Positions 1-6,959 of a stretch of DNA of 7,441 nucleotides are shown here, in pieces. The position numbers were made by a program, and so were the translations under genes. How positions within the stretch are numbered: position 1 is the stretch's first letter; every line of letters starts with the position of its first letter. The notes under the pieces were generated by a model. That model was given only the letters and a program-made list of their open reading frames with translations, was not told the DNA's origin and did not search any database. This DNA is from Chitinophagaceae bacterium (GTDB taxonomy: Bacteria > Bacteroidota > Bacteroidia > Chitinophagales > Chitinophagaceae): positions 1-7,441 of the forward strand of contig JAHEZB010000086.1 of NCBI GenBank assembly GCA_023251285.1, written 5' to 3'.

Positions 1-25
1 AAGATGCATTTACATCTTGCTTTTT
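1..25. terminator. Possible terminator hairpin at the window edge
   Basis: AAGATG (1-6) and CATCTT (13-18) form a perfect 6-bp stem around a 6-nt loop. On the plus strand this is followed by GC and five T residues (21-25), as in a short intrinsic terminator. It sits 25 nt beyond the stop codon of the HU gene, so it could end that transcript, a plus-strand transcript from outside the window, or both. The stem may continue past base 1, which cannot be seen. It is short and AT-rich, so the call is tentative. Confidence 0.35.
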
Positions 26-42
26 ACTGTGGTTAAGCAATT

Positions 43-312
43 TTACAATTTTGCAGACAATTCTTTACCAGCTTTAAATTTAGCTACTTTCTTAGCTTTA
101 ATTTTAATAACAGCGCCAGATTGAGGATTGCGGCCATTGCGTGCAGCTCTTTTGCTCACAGAGAATGTTCCGAAACCAACAAGAGTAACTTTTCCGCCAC
201 CTTTTAAGGTTTTGGTTACTGCTGTGGTAAAAGAATCTAAAGCAGCATTAGCCTGGGTTTTTGTAATTCCTGCGTCATCAGCCATCTTGGCGATTAGTTC
301 AGCTTTGTTCAT
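43..312 (-). CDS. hup: HU-family DNA-binding protein
   Basis: An 89-residue protein, the usual length for HU, a histone-like protein that dimerises, binds DNA with little sequence preference and bends it in the nucleoid. The N-terminal helices begin with MNKAELIAKM, the typical HU opening. The central strand has the signature VTLVGFGTFSV (residues 42-52). The DNA-binding arm carries AARNGRNPQSG (56-66), in which P63 matches the proline that intercalates into DNA in HU/IHF proteins. The C-terminus VAKFKAGKEL (76-85) is also canonical. Many lysines and alanines give a basic protein. The start at 312 gives the family-standard N-terminus and lies about 23 nt downstream of a likely transcription start. 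It is monocistronic in this window: the upstream gene ends 282 bp away behind a possible terminator. HU rather than IHF is favoured by the GRNPQ arm and short tail, but Bacteroidota often carry several paralogues, so which one this is cannot be told. Confidence 0.97.
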   Translation of the reverse strand: MNKAELIAKMADDAGITKTQANAALDSFTTAVTKTLKGGGKVTLVGFGTFSVSKRAARNGRNPQSGAVIKIKAKKVAKFKAGKELSAKL

Positions 313-341
313 AATATTTTATTTGATTTTTTAAACAGCGA

Positions 342-367
342 CAAATATAGAAGGTTTTTCAATGCAA
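342..367 (-). promoter_or_regulatory. Promoter of the HU gene
   Basis: Read on the minus strand, TATATTTG (complement of 342-349) matches the Bacteroidota -7 consensus TAnnTTTG exactly. A TTG (complement of 365-367) lies 15 bp upstream as a possible -33 element, slightly closer than the usual 17-19 bp or more. Transcription would start near 335, giving a 5' leader of about 23 nt before the ATG at 312. The -7 box is convincing; the -33 assignment is weak. Confidence 0.55.
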
Positions 368-452
368 TAAAATTTTTACAATATTTTTTTTTGCACGGAA
401 TGTGGATGAAATCCCCAATTGGCAAGGTTTACAGCTTGCAAAGAGTAAATTT

Positions 453-472
453 ACCTAAAAGAATTTTTAGGT
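453..472. repeat. Perfect 8-bp inverted repeat (hairpin)
   Basis: ACCTAAAA (453-460) and TTTTAGGT (465-472) form a perfect 8-bp stem around a 4-nt loop. No T-tract follows on either strand, so it is not a standard intrinsic terminator. It lies 12 bp from the stronger hairpin at 485-508, in the gap between the DUF4286 gene and the HU promoter. It could be structure in the 3' end of the minus-strand transcript or part of an unannotated plus-strand RNA. Confidence 0.5.
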
Positions 473-484
473 GCCATTACCATG

Positions 485-508
485 AAAGCCGGCAGCAGTG
501 CCGGTTTT
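485..508. terminator. GC-rich terminator-like hairpin after the DUF4286 gene
   Basis: AAAGCCGGCA (485-494) pairs with TGCCGGTTTT (499-508) around the loop GCAG. As plus-strand RNA this is a 10-bp stem with one G-U wobble, whose T-rich arm continues into TTTTAT. As minus-strand RNA the same position is a C/A mismatch, leaving a 6-bp GC-rich stem, three A-U pairs and a short TTT tail. It stands out in AT-rich surroundings. It lies about 87 nt past the stop codon of the last gene of the minus-strand run, the expected place for that operon's terminator, although the structure is actually better on the plus strand. Strand is therefore left open. Confidence 0.55.
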
Positions 509-594
509 ATAAAAAATTCTTTATAAACACTGATTACGACGGCGTTTGGAATGAAGGTATATTTACGATTAAAGCGCTTTTTGAATAACCGCCA

Positions 595-900
595 CTACTG
601 CACATGCTGCAGCAGTGTGCGAAAAGATATCACATGGTCGTTCCATTTAGCTGCACTTTTTTGTTTCAGTTCCGGCGCAAAATTTTTAAGATAATGATCG
701 TAATCATTTTTTGAATTTACATAAAATTGAATCACAAAAGTTTTTCCATCTTCTTCTTCATGTTCTAACAATTCATAAAACCGGTGATCGTAAAAACAGC
801 CTGTGGCAATCATTTCAGGAATATGAATTTGCTTTTGCCATTCTATCCACGCTTCTACGCTTTCATGATCTACTTTAAATGTGATGTTGTAAATAATCAT
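595..900 (-). CDS. DUF4286 family protein
   Basis: A 101-residue soluble protein with no signal peptide or membrane segment. It matches the DUF4286 family as I remember it: an MIIYNITFKVD opening strand, a helix with W18/W21 leading into HIPEMIATGCF (26-36), then the FVIQFYVNS strand (55-63), a YDHYLKNFAPEL helix (67-78) and a closing ISFRTLL segment (91-97). The pattern of strands and helices suggests a ferredoxin-like dimeric alpha/beta barrel similar to ABM or EthD folds, but that is inference. The molecular function is unknown. The start codon is separated from the stop of the exonuclease III gene by only three bases, so the two are almost certainly co-transcribed and probably translationally coupled. 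It is the last gene before the hairpins at 453-508. No catalytic motif can be pointed to. Confidence 0.85.
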   Translation of the reverse strand: MIIYNITFKVDHESVEAWIEWQKQIHIPEMIATGCFYDHRFYELLEHEEEDGKTFVIQFYVNSKNDYDHYLKNFAPELKQKSAAKWNDHVISFRTLLQHVQ

Positions 901-903
901 AGT

Positions 904-1683
904 TTACAATTTAATTTGAAGATAAACAGGACAGTGATCACTATGCTTTACCTCAGGATAAATGGCAACTTTCTGAATATGGTTTTCGAGATTTTTGGTG
1001 ACATTGATATAATCAATTCTCCATCCTTTATTTTGCAAACGTGTTTGCGGCCGTAGCTGATACCACCATGTATATTGATCCGGTTCTTTATTCAGATATC
1101 GGAAGCCATCGACAAAACCATTTTCTAAAAATTTATCAAACCACAATCTTTCTTCAGGAAGAAAACCCGTAATTTTTTTTGCTGAAACCGGGTTGTGAAT
1201 ATCAATCTCTTTGTGAGCAATATTATAATCGCCGCACACAATTAATTTAGGCCGCGACTTTTTTAATTCATTTAGATAATCCAAAAATTCATCAAGCCAA
1301 ATGTATTTATAAGATTGACGGTGCTCGCCGCTGGTGCCGGATGGGAAATAAACAGAGATTAAAGTGATATCGCCAAAATCCGCGCGCAACACTCTTCCTT
1401 CAAAATCGCTTTGCTCCTTTCCATGACCGAATTCAACATTATCAGGTTCTAATTTTGAAAGAATGGCAACGCCGCTGTAACCTTTTTTTTGCGCTGCAAA
1501 AAAGTAAGGACGATAGCCGGCAGATTCAATCGGAACGCGGTCTATATCCGATTCATTTGCTTTGATTTCCTGCAAACAAATAATGTCTGCCGGATCAGTA
1601 TTCAGCCATTCTATAAATCCTTTTTTAACAGCCGATCTGATTCCGTTTACGTTGTATGATATGATACGAAGATTATCATTCAT
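904..1683 (-). CDS. xth: Exodeoxyribonuclease III / AP endonuclease (ExoA/APE1-like)
   Basis: A 259-residue member of the endonuclease/exonuclease/phosphatase fold that cleaves DNA 5' of abasic sites and trims 3' blocked ends in base excision repair. The whole active-site set is present in order: N11 in SYNVNGIRS, metal-binding E39 in CLQEIK, Y112 in SVYFPSG, D152 and N154 in GDYNIAH, D224 in GWRIDY, and the terminal D249/H250 in HSDHCPV. The GWRIDY...SDHCPV ending and the length near 260 resemble the ExoA/APE1-type branch. There is no N-terminal extension, so it is cytoplasmic. The ATG at 1683 begins just ahead of the first core strand (LRIISYN) and is the natural start. It lies 39 bp after the metH stop and 3 bp before the DUF4286 start, inside the minus-strand run. 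No promoter is obvious in the 39-bp gap. The symbol xth is used for the family; xthA or exoA would be equally acceptable. Confidence 0.95.
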   Translation of the reverse strand: MNDNLRIISYNVNGIRSAVKKGFIEWLNTDPADIICLQEIKANESDIDRVPIESAGYRPYFFAAQKKGYSGVAILSKLEPDNVEFGHGKEQSDFEGRVLRADFGDITLISVYFPSGTSGEHRQSYKYIWLDEFLDYLNELKKSRPKLIVCGDYNIAHKEIDIHNPVSAKKITGFLPEERLWFDKFLENGFVDGFRYLNKEPDQYTWWYQLRPQTRLQNKGWRIDYINVTKNLENHIQKVAIYPEVKHSDHCPVYLQIKL

Positions 1684-1722
1684 GGCTTATTTATTTATCT
1701 GTAATTATATTGCTATTACTTC

Positions 1723-4431
1723 TTAATAGTCCAATTGTGGCCGCAACCATCTTTCCGCTTCTTCAATACTCATATTTTTTCTTCCCGCGTAATCTTCTAC
1801 CTGGTCTTTTGCAATTTTTCCGATACCGAAATATTTACTTTCAGGATTAGCAAAATACCAGCCACAAACAGAAGGAGCAGGATACATCGCAAGCGATTCT
1901 GTTAAAGTTATACCAGCATTTTTTGTTGCATCCAGCAATTCAAAAAGTTTATATTTTTCAGTATGATCCGGACAAGCAGGATATCCGGGGGCAGGACGGA
2001 TTCCCGCATATTTTTCTTCAATTAATTCTTTGGAAGATAGGTTCTCATCTTTTGCATATCCCCAGAATTCTTTCCTGGTTCTTTGATGCAACAACTCCGC
2101 AAAAGCTTCTGCCAGCCTGTCTGCCAGAGCTTGCAGCATGATTTTACTGTAATCATCAAAATCTTTGATGAAGCGTTCAATATGGGGTTCAAGTCCATGG
2201 ATCGAAACCGCAAATGCGCCCATGTAATCGCCACCGGATGGCTTGATAAAATCGGCTAAAGAGATATTTGGTTGTCCAGGGGCTTTCTTTATTTGCTGCC
2301 TCAAAAATTCAAGACTGAACGTTTTTCCATCAACATTTTTTACTTCAACTGTATCATGAGAAATCGCATTTGCTTCCCAAAAACCAACCACAGCTTTTGC
2401 AGTCAGCCATTTTTCCCGGATTATTTTTTTCAGCAAAGTCTGCGCTTCTTCATACAATTTTGTCGCTGCTGTACCGATTTTTTCATCTGATAAAATTTGC
2501 GGAAATTTTCCATGCATTTCCCAGGCAATGAAAAATGGTTGCCAATCAAGGTACTCATAAATTTCATTCACGTCATAATCTTCGAAAACTTTTACACCGG
2601 TAAATGAAGGTTTTGCCGGAGTGAAATTGTTCCATTCAATTGGGAATTTATTTTTTACAACTTCTTGAAACGGCAATAAAACTTTCGCTGACTTTTTATT
2701 TCCAAAATCATTTTTCAGTTTTTCGTATTCGCTTTTTATTCCGGATAAAAATTGTTGTTTGTTTTCTTTGTTCAATAAATTTCCAGCAACAGTGACGCTT
2801 CTTGATGCATCCAAAACATGAACGACGCCGTTGTCATACTCTGGAGCAATGCGCACTGCTGTGTGCAAGCGCGAGGTAGTAGCACCGCCAATCAATAGAG
2901 GAAGCTCAAAATTATTTCTCTTCATTTCTTTTGCCACATGCACCATTTCATCAAGCGATGGAGTGATCAGCCCGCTCAGTCCAATCATCGCTACATCTTG
3001 CTCTTTTGCTACCTGCAATATCTTTTCTGCCGGAACCATCACACCCAAATCAATCACTTCGTAACCATTGCAACCCAATACAACGCCGACAATATTTTTT
3101 CCGATATCGTGCACATCTCCCTTTACCGTCGCCATTAATATTTTTGCAGGGCCGGCTCCTTCCACATTTAAAATGCCCGCTTCAATATTTGCCTGTTTTG
3201 TTTTTTCTTTTTCCGCTTCAATAAAAGGGAATAAATAATTGACACTTTTTTTCATCACACGCGCACTTTTCACCACCTGTGGCAAAAACATTTTGCCACT
3301 TCCAAATAAATCCCCAACCACGTTCATTCCATCCATCAGCGGACCTTCAATTACATCCAAAGGTTTGGGAAATTGAAGCCGCGCTTCCTCTGTATCCTGC
3401 TCAATATAATCGGTAATTCCATTTACCAGCGAATGTGTCAAACGGCTGAATACATCGCCATTTCTCCAGGTTTCGTCTTTTATATTTTCCTTCCCTTTTG
3501 ATTTTACGGTTTCGGCAAAAGCAAGCAATTTATCTGTTGCATCAGGCGTTCTGTTCAGTACGACGTCTTCAACAAGTTCTTTTAATTCCGGTTCAATGTT
3601 TTCATAAATTTCAAGCTGACCCGCGTTTACAATGCCCATGTCCATTCCGGCACGAATAGCATGATACAGGAAAACCGCGTGCATCGCTTCACGCACTTTG
3701 TCATTACCCCGAAAAGAAAAAGAAATGTTGCTTACGCCGCCGCTTATTTTTGCCAGCGGCATTAATTTTTTTATTTGCTTTGTTGCTCCAATAAAATCAA
3801 CGGCATAATTATTATGTTCTTCAATTCCGGTAGCGATAGGAAAAATATTCGGGTCGAAAATGATGTCGTGCGGATGATATCCTGCTTTTTCCGTTAGAAT
3901 TTTATATGCGCGCTGGCATATGTCGACTCTACGTTTTAATGTATCTGCCTGACCCGTTTCGTCGAAAGCCATTACCACCACGGCAGCACCAAAACTCTTG
4001 CAGATAAATGCTTCGCGAAGAAATTTTTCTTCTCCTTCTTTTAGTGAAATAGAATTCACAATGCATTTTCCCTGCACACATTTTAATCCCGCTTCAATAA
4101 TGTTGAATTTGGAAGAATCGATCATCACCGGAATCTTCGCAATGTCTGGCTCCGCCTGCAATAAGTTTAAAAATGTAACCATTGCTTTTTCTCCGTCCAG
4201 CAATGCATCGTCCATGTTCACGTCCAGAATTTGTGCGCCGCCTTCCACTTGCTGCCGGGCCACAGACAGAGCTTCCTCATAATTTTCTGTTCTGATCAGT
4301 CTTGCGAATTTTTTCGAACCTGTTACATTTGTTCTTTCTCCGACGTTTACAAAAAGACTTTCTGGCCTTACGACCAGCGGTTCCAAACCCGATAATCTTA
4401 AGAAGGGTTTGATTGTTTTTTCTGTTGACAT
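1723..4431 (-). CDS. metH: Cobalamin-dependent methionine synthase, folate/B12/reactivation subunit (MetH C-terminal part)
   Basis: This 902-residue protein corresponds to MetH without its homocysteine domain. Domains in order: methyltetrahydrofolate (pterin)-binding barrel, about 26-290, with NVGERTN (29-35), DVNMD (70-74), DPNIFP (193-198) and [11 protein letters not shown] (231-241); four-helix cap, about 325-415; Rossmann B12 domain, about 427-560, with D439-H441-G444 in GDVHDIGKN, where H441 matches the lower cobalt ligand, plus SGL at 486-488 and GGATTS (515-520); reactivation domain, about 590-902, with the AdoMet-binding R812...GYPACPDHT (816-824). It transfers methyl from 5-methyl-THF to cob(I)alamin, donates it to homocysteine held by the partner subunit at 4590-5627, and repairs oxidised cobalamin using AdoMet. 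All key residues are intact. The start at 4431 is preferred because [19 protein letters not shown] is the familiar N-terminus; an upstream in-frame ATG at 4494 would add 21 residues with no visible domain role. No MetF gene is adjacent. Confidence 0.95.
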   Translation of the reverse strand: MSTEKTIKPFLRLSGLEPLVVRPESLFVNVGERTNVTGSKKFARLIRTENYEEALSVARQQVEGGAQILDVNMDDALLDGEKAMVTFLNLLQAEPDIAKIPVMIDSSKFNIIEAGLKCVQGKCIVNSISLKEGEEKFLREAFICKSFGAAVVVMAFDETGQADTLKRRVDICQRAYKILTEKAGYHPHDIIFDPNIFPIATGIEEHNNYAVDFIGATKQIKKLMPLAKISGGVSNISFSFRGNDKVREAMHAVFLYHAIRAGMDMGIVNAGQLEIYENIEPELKELVEDVVLNRTPDATDKLLAFAETVKSKGKENIKDETWRNGDVFSRLTHSLVNGITDYIEQDTEEARLQFPKPLDVIEGPLMDGMNVVGDLFGSGKMFLPQVVKSARVMKKSVNYLFPFIEAEKEKTKQANIEAGILNVEGAGPAKILMATVKGDVHDIGKNIVGVVLGCNGYEVIDLGVMVPAEKILQVAKEQDVAMIGLSGLITPSLDEMVHVAKEMKRNNFELPLLIGGATTSRLHTAVRIAPEYDNGVVHVLDASRSVTVAGNLLNKENKQQFLSGIKSEYEKLKNDFGNKKSAKVLLPFQEVVKNKFPIEWNNFTPAKPSFTGVKVFEDYDVNEIYEYLDWQPFFIAWEMHGKFPQILSDEKIGTAATKLYEEAQTLLKKIIREKWLTAKAVVGFWEANAISHDTVEVKNVDGKTFSLEFLRQQIKKAPGQPNISLADFIKPSGGDYMGAFAVSIHGLEPHIERFIKDFDDYSKIMLQALADRLAEAFAELLHQRTRKEFWGYAKDENLSSKELIEEKYAGIRPAPGYPACPDHTEKYKLFELLDATKNAGITLTESLAMYPAPSVCGWYFANPESKYFGIGKIAKDQVEDYAGRKNMSIEEAERWLRPQLDY

Positions 4432-4498
4432 GTCATTTTGTTTTACCCGGAACTTTAAATCCAATTGGATTCCGTGGTTTATTTTTATCATCAAAATC

Positions 4499-4522
4499 TT
4501 GATATACCATTTGGAATATCAA
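4499..4522. promoter_or_regulatory. 24-bp near-perfect dyad between the two metH genes (operator-like)
   Basis: The half-sites TTGATATaCCA (4499-4509) and TGGaATATCAA (4512-4522) are reverse complements except for one A/A pair (4506/4515) and the central TT (4510-4511), so 10 of 12 pairs match. With essentially no loop it suits a dimeric protein-binding site better than an RNA hairpin. It lies 68 bp upstream of the preferred start of the second metH gene (4431) and 6 bp from the 59-bp palindromic repeat. No regulator is identified and no matching site was noticed elsewhere in the window. Confidence 0.45.
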
Positions 4523-4528
4523 ACAAGC

Positions 4529-4587
4529 TTGAAGTCACAATTTGAGACTCCAACATTGTTCTCTAAGGTCGCAATTTGCGACTTCAA
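4529..4587. repeat. 59-bp imperfect palindrome of two 17-bp mini-palindromes
   Basis: The outer arms pair over about 20 bp: TTGAAGTC (4529-4536) against GACTTCAA (4580-4587), then further in with three mismatches before a G-U pair and an unpaired centre around 4558. Each arm holds its own 17-bp mini-palindrome of consensus RGTCRCAATTTGMGACT: AGTCACAATTTGAGACT (4533-4549) and GGTCGCAATTTGCGACT (4567-4583), centred 34 bp apart. The repeat fills most of the gap between the two metH genes and begins 2 bp past the stop codon of the upstream one. It resembles an intergenic dispersed repeat of the REP type. Transcribed, it could fold into a large stem-loop that stabilises or attenuates the mRNA between the subunit genes. 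Copy number elsewhere in the genome cannot be seen. Confidence 0.7.
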
Positions 4588-4589
4588 AA

Positions 4590-5627
4590 TTATTCCTGCA
4601 CAACTTGCAATTCTTCCTCAACAACCGGCAATTTTCTTGGCGCAAATTTTTTCACTTGCTCTGCAATGTGTTTAATGTGATCAGGAGTCGTGCCGCAACA
4701 TCCACCAACAATATTTACAAAACCTTCCTTTGCCCAATCTTCTAAAATATGCGCTGTATCTTCCGGTTGCTCATCATATTCCCCAAAGGCATTTGGCAAA
4801 CCGGCATTTGGATAGGCAGAAGTATAACAAGAAGCAATTTGACTTAATTCTTCAATGTGCGGCCGCATTTCTTTCGCTCCAAGTGCACAATTCAATCCAA
4901 CACTCAATGGATTTGCATGAGAAACTGAAATGTAAAAAGCTTCCAATGTTTGTCCGCTCAACGTTCTTCCGCTTGCATCTGTGATTGTTCCGCTGATCAT
5001 GATTGGTAATTCGTATTTTTTTGTATCGCTAAAATATTTTTTGATTGCGTAAATCGCCGCTTTCGCATTGAGTGTATCAAAGATCGTTTCTATCAAAAGC
5101 AAATCCACTCCGCCATCTACCAATCCACTGATTTGTTCATAGTATGCATTCGCTACTTCATCAAAAGTTACTGTACGAAAGCCAGGATTATTTACATCAG
5201 GAGAAAGGCTTAAAGTTTTATTCAACGGGCCAATTGCACCGGCAATGAATTTACAATTATTTGTTTCTTTACTGTCTTTGGTAAATTCATCAATTGCTTT
5301 TCGTGCGCATTTCGCTGCTGCAACATTTAGTTCATACGCCAGTGATTGCATTTCGTAATCTGCCTGTGCAATCGAAGTGCTGCTGAATGTATTTGTTTCA
5401 ATAATATCAGCACCTGCTTCCAGGTAGGCTTTATGAATCGCCTGGATAATTTGTGGTTGTGTAAGACTCAATAGATCATTGTTTCCACGAACGTCTTTAT
5501 GGCAGTCTTTGAATCTTTCTCCCCGATAATCTTTTTCTTCCAGCTTGTATTGCTGAATCATCGTCCCCATCGCGCCGTCAATAATTAAGATGCGTTCATT
5601 GAGACATTCCTGTATTGTTTTTTTCAT
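4590..5627 (-). CDS. metH: Methionine synthase homocysteine-binding subunit (MetH N-terminal module)
   Basis: A 345-residue homocysteine S-methyltransferase barrel equivalent to the first module of MetH. It binds homocysteine through zinc and presents its thiolate to methylcobalamin carried by the partner protein at 1723-4431. The opening [12 protein letters not shown] (14-25) is the hallmark of the family, followed by ETNTF (77-81), GAIGP (130-134), LIETIFD (178-184) and [16 protein letters not shown] (211-226). The zinc ligands are C247 in GLNCALG and C310/C311 in GGCCGTTP, at the same residue numbers as in E. coli MetH, so the module is collinear from its first residue. That also supports the ATG at 5627. 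The protein ends 30 residues past the CC pair with an acidic tail instead of running into the folate barrel. It starts 28 bp after the nhaA stop, with no visible promoter or riboswitch between. BhmT or MmuM are less likely given the partner gene. Confidence 0.95.
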   Translation of the reverse strand: MKKTIQECLNERILIIDGAMGTMIQQYKLEEKDYRGERFKDCHKDVRGNNDLLSLTQPQIIQAIHKAYLEAGADIIETNTFSSTSIAQADYEMQSLAYELNVAAAKCARKAIDEFTKDSKETNNCKFIAGAIGPLNKTLSLSPDVNNPGFRTVTFDEVANAYYEQISGLVDGGVDLLLIETIFDTLNAKAAIYAIKKYFSDTKKYELPIMISGTITDASGRTLSGQTLEAFYISVSHANPLSVGLNCALGAKEMRPHIEELSQIASCYTSAYPNAGLPNAFGEYDEQPEDTAHILEDWAKEGFVNIVGGCCGTTPDHIKHIAEQVKKFAPRKLPVVEEELQVVQE

Positions 5628-5655
5628 TTTATTTAAAATATTAAATCAACTTCTT

Positions 5656-6810
5656 TTAATTATTTACTAAAACCAGCTTTCGTTTTTTTAAAACATATTT
5701 TAGCCAGGCATAACCGAAAATGCCTGAGACAACCGATGCAAGCAGAATTGATATTTTTGATTCGGTAATTAACGTTGCATCTTGATAAGCCAATAACGTA
5801 ATGAAAATTGACATCGTAAAACCAATGCCGGCCAGGAAGCCAATACCTAAAACATGCTTCCATTTTAAACCTAACGGTAATGCACAAACCCCAGTTGATA
5901 CTGCGAGAAAACTGAATAAAAAAACACCGAGCGGTTTACCAATAATCAATCCTGCAAAAATTCCTAGGCTGCCGGGTTGCGCTAAACCGGTGTCCCAGCC
6001 CTTTGCAAAAACAATGGCGGTATTTGCTAATGCAAAAAGCGGAAGAATAATTAGGGCCACCGGTTTATGAAGCCAGTCCTGCAATCTATAAGAAAGAGAC
6101 GTTTTTTCCCCTTTCCCAAATGGAATTGTTATTGCCAATAGAATGCCTGCAAGCGTAGAGTGAACACCGGAATGAAGCATGAAATACCACATCACTATTC
6201 CGCCAACAATATAAAAAATCAGATGGCGAATTTTGAAATAACTTAATAAAAGCAGAATTGCAAAAGTCGCTAAAACGATTAAGAGGTTGGTGAATGATAA
6301 GGAGGTCGTGTAAAAAACAGCGATTATGATAATAGCGCCAAGATCATCAATCACCGCGATTGCTGTCAGCAAAATTTTTATAGAAGCCGGAACGCGGCTT
6401 CCTAAAAGAGAGAGAATACCAATGGCAAATGCAATATCGGTTGCCATTGGAATGCCGGCGCCTGATTGGGTTACTGTGCCATAATTGAAAAAAGCAAAAA
6501 TAGCAGCAGGAATAACCATTCCGCCGACTGCAGCAAATACAGGCAGCATCGCATTTTTTAAATTGGCTAACTCACCAACTAAAATTTCCCGTTTTAATTC
6601 CAGGCCAATGAGAAAAAAGAAGATGGCCATTAACCCTTCATTGATCCAGTTCCCGATTGTTAAACCGGCAAAATCAAAATGCCATAAATTTAAATAAGAT
6701 TCGCTGATTGAAGAGTTAGCAAGTAAAAGGGAAATAATGGTGCAGGCGATGAGTAATACTCCGCCTTTTTCACTTTCAAAAAAATCATTAAACAACTTGG
6801 TTAACCTCAT
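5656..6810 (-). CDS. nhaA: Na+/H+ antiporter NhaA
   Basis: A 384-residue inner-membrane protein, typical of NhaA, which exchanges cytoplasmic Na+ (or Li+) for external protons and helps control pH and sodium levels. Hydrophobic segments run through the whole length, about 11-12 helices. Diagnostic motifs: FESEKGGVLLI at 11-21; FFFLIGLELKRE (64-75), typical of helix II; ATDIAFAIG (123-131) with T124 and D125, matching the helix IV ion-site region; IDDLGAI (154-160) with D155/D156, matching the essential aspartate pair of helix V; and K292 in IIGKPLGV, matching the conserved helix X lysine. The end is GIGFTMSIFI (328-337) and a basic cytoplasmic tail. All residues needed for exchange are present. 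The start at 6810 gives a short N-terminal amphipathic segment as in E. coli, with GGAG four bases upstream as a modest ribosome-binding signal. It is the first gene of the minus-strand run and has a long upstream leader region. Confidence 0.97.
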   Translation of the reverse strand: MRLTKLFNDFFESEKGGVLLIACTIISLLLANSSISESYLNLWHFDFAGLTIGNWINEGLMAIFFFLIGLELKREILVGELANLKNAMLPVFAAVGGMVIPAAIFAFFNYGTVTQSGAGIPMATDIAFAIGILSLLGSRVPASIKILLTAIAVIDDLGAIIIIAVFYTTSLSFTNLLIVLATFAILLLLSYFKIRHLIFYIVGGIVMWYFMLHSGVHSTLAGILLAITIPFGKGEKTSLSYRLQDWLHKPVALIILPLFALANTAIVFAKGWDTGLAQPGSLGIFAGLIIGKPLGVFLFSFLAVSTGVCALPLGLKWKHVLGIGFLAGIGFTMSIFITLLAYQDATLITESKISILLASVVSGIFGYAWLKYVLKKRKLVLVNN

Positions 6811-6833
6811 TTCACTCCACTTATTATTGAAAA

Positions 6834-6855
6834 GTTCGTTTCAATAAAAACGAAC
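6834..6855 (-). promoter_or_regulatory. Hairpin in the nhaA 5' leader
   Basis: GTTCGTTT (6834-6841) and AAACGAAC (6848-6855) form a perfect 8-bp stem with a 6-nt loop, 23 bp upstream of the nhaA start. On the minus strand the stem is followed by TTTT, so it has the outline of a weak terminator or attenuator placed just ahead of the coding region. It could equally limit access to the ribosome-binding site or stabilise the mRNA. The structure is visible; the role is inference. Confidence 0.45.
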
Positions 6856-6942
6856 CGAAAGTTGAATCGTCCAATAAATAATAAAACGAAATTTTAAAAT
6901 CCTGTAGAAAAATGCAGAATGTTTTCGTTTATTAGTTCGATT

Positions 6943-6959
6943 AAAGTTGATGCAACTTT
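6943..6959. repeat. Perfect 7-bp inverted repeat AAAGTTG-ATG-CAACTTT
   Basis: AAAGTTG (6943-6949) and CAACTTT (6953-6959) are exact reverse complements around three bases. The short spacer and symmetry fit either a protein-binding dyad or a small leader hairpin. It lies about 45-60 bp downstream of the start expected from the candidate nhaA promoter, where a bound repressor could act as a roadblock. No regulator is known from this window. Confidence 0.4.

Noticed and set aside
571..580. AAAGCGCTTT palindrome before the DUF4286 stop codon
   Set aside because: It is a 10-bp palindrome without a loop, too short and simple to call an operator or terminator.
391..588. 65-codon plus-strand reading frame between the HU and DUF4286 genes
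   Set aside because: It needs a TTG start, has no visible ribosome-binding site, runs through two strong hairpins and matches no family I recognise.
1923..4282. Several plus-strand reading frames of 66-94 codons inside the large metH gene
   Set aside because: They are antisense to a fully conserved coding sequence, lack family resemblance and arise as shadows of its codon pattern.
4495..4589. The metH split as a frameshift or pseudogene caused by sequencing error or insertion
   Set aside because: The first protein ends with its own tail after the last zinc motif, the second has its own normal start, and the break falls exactly between domains. No catalytic residue is lost and the gap contains no leftover coding sequence.
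4409..4675. Plus-strand reading frame across the metH gap as a real ORF6N-type gene
   Set aside because: It overlaps the ends of both metH genes antisense, and the ORF6N-like peptide words fall in two different frames, so it cannot encode an intact domain. Only the repeat itself is kept as a finding.
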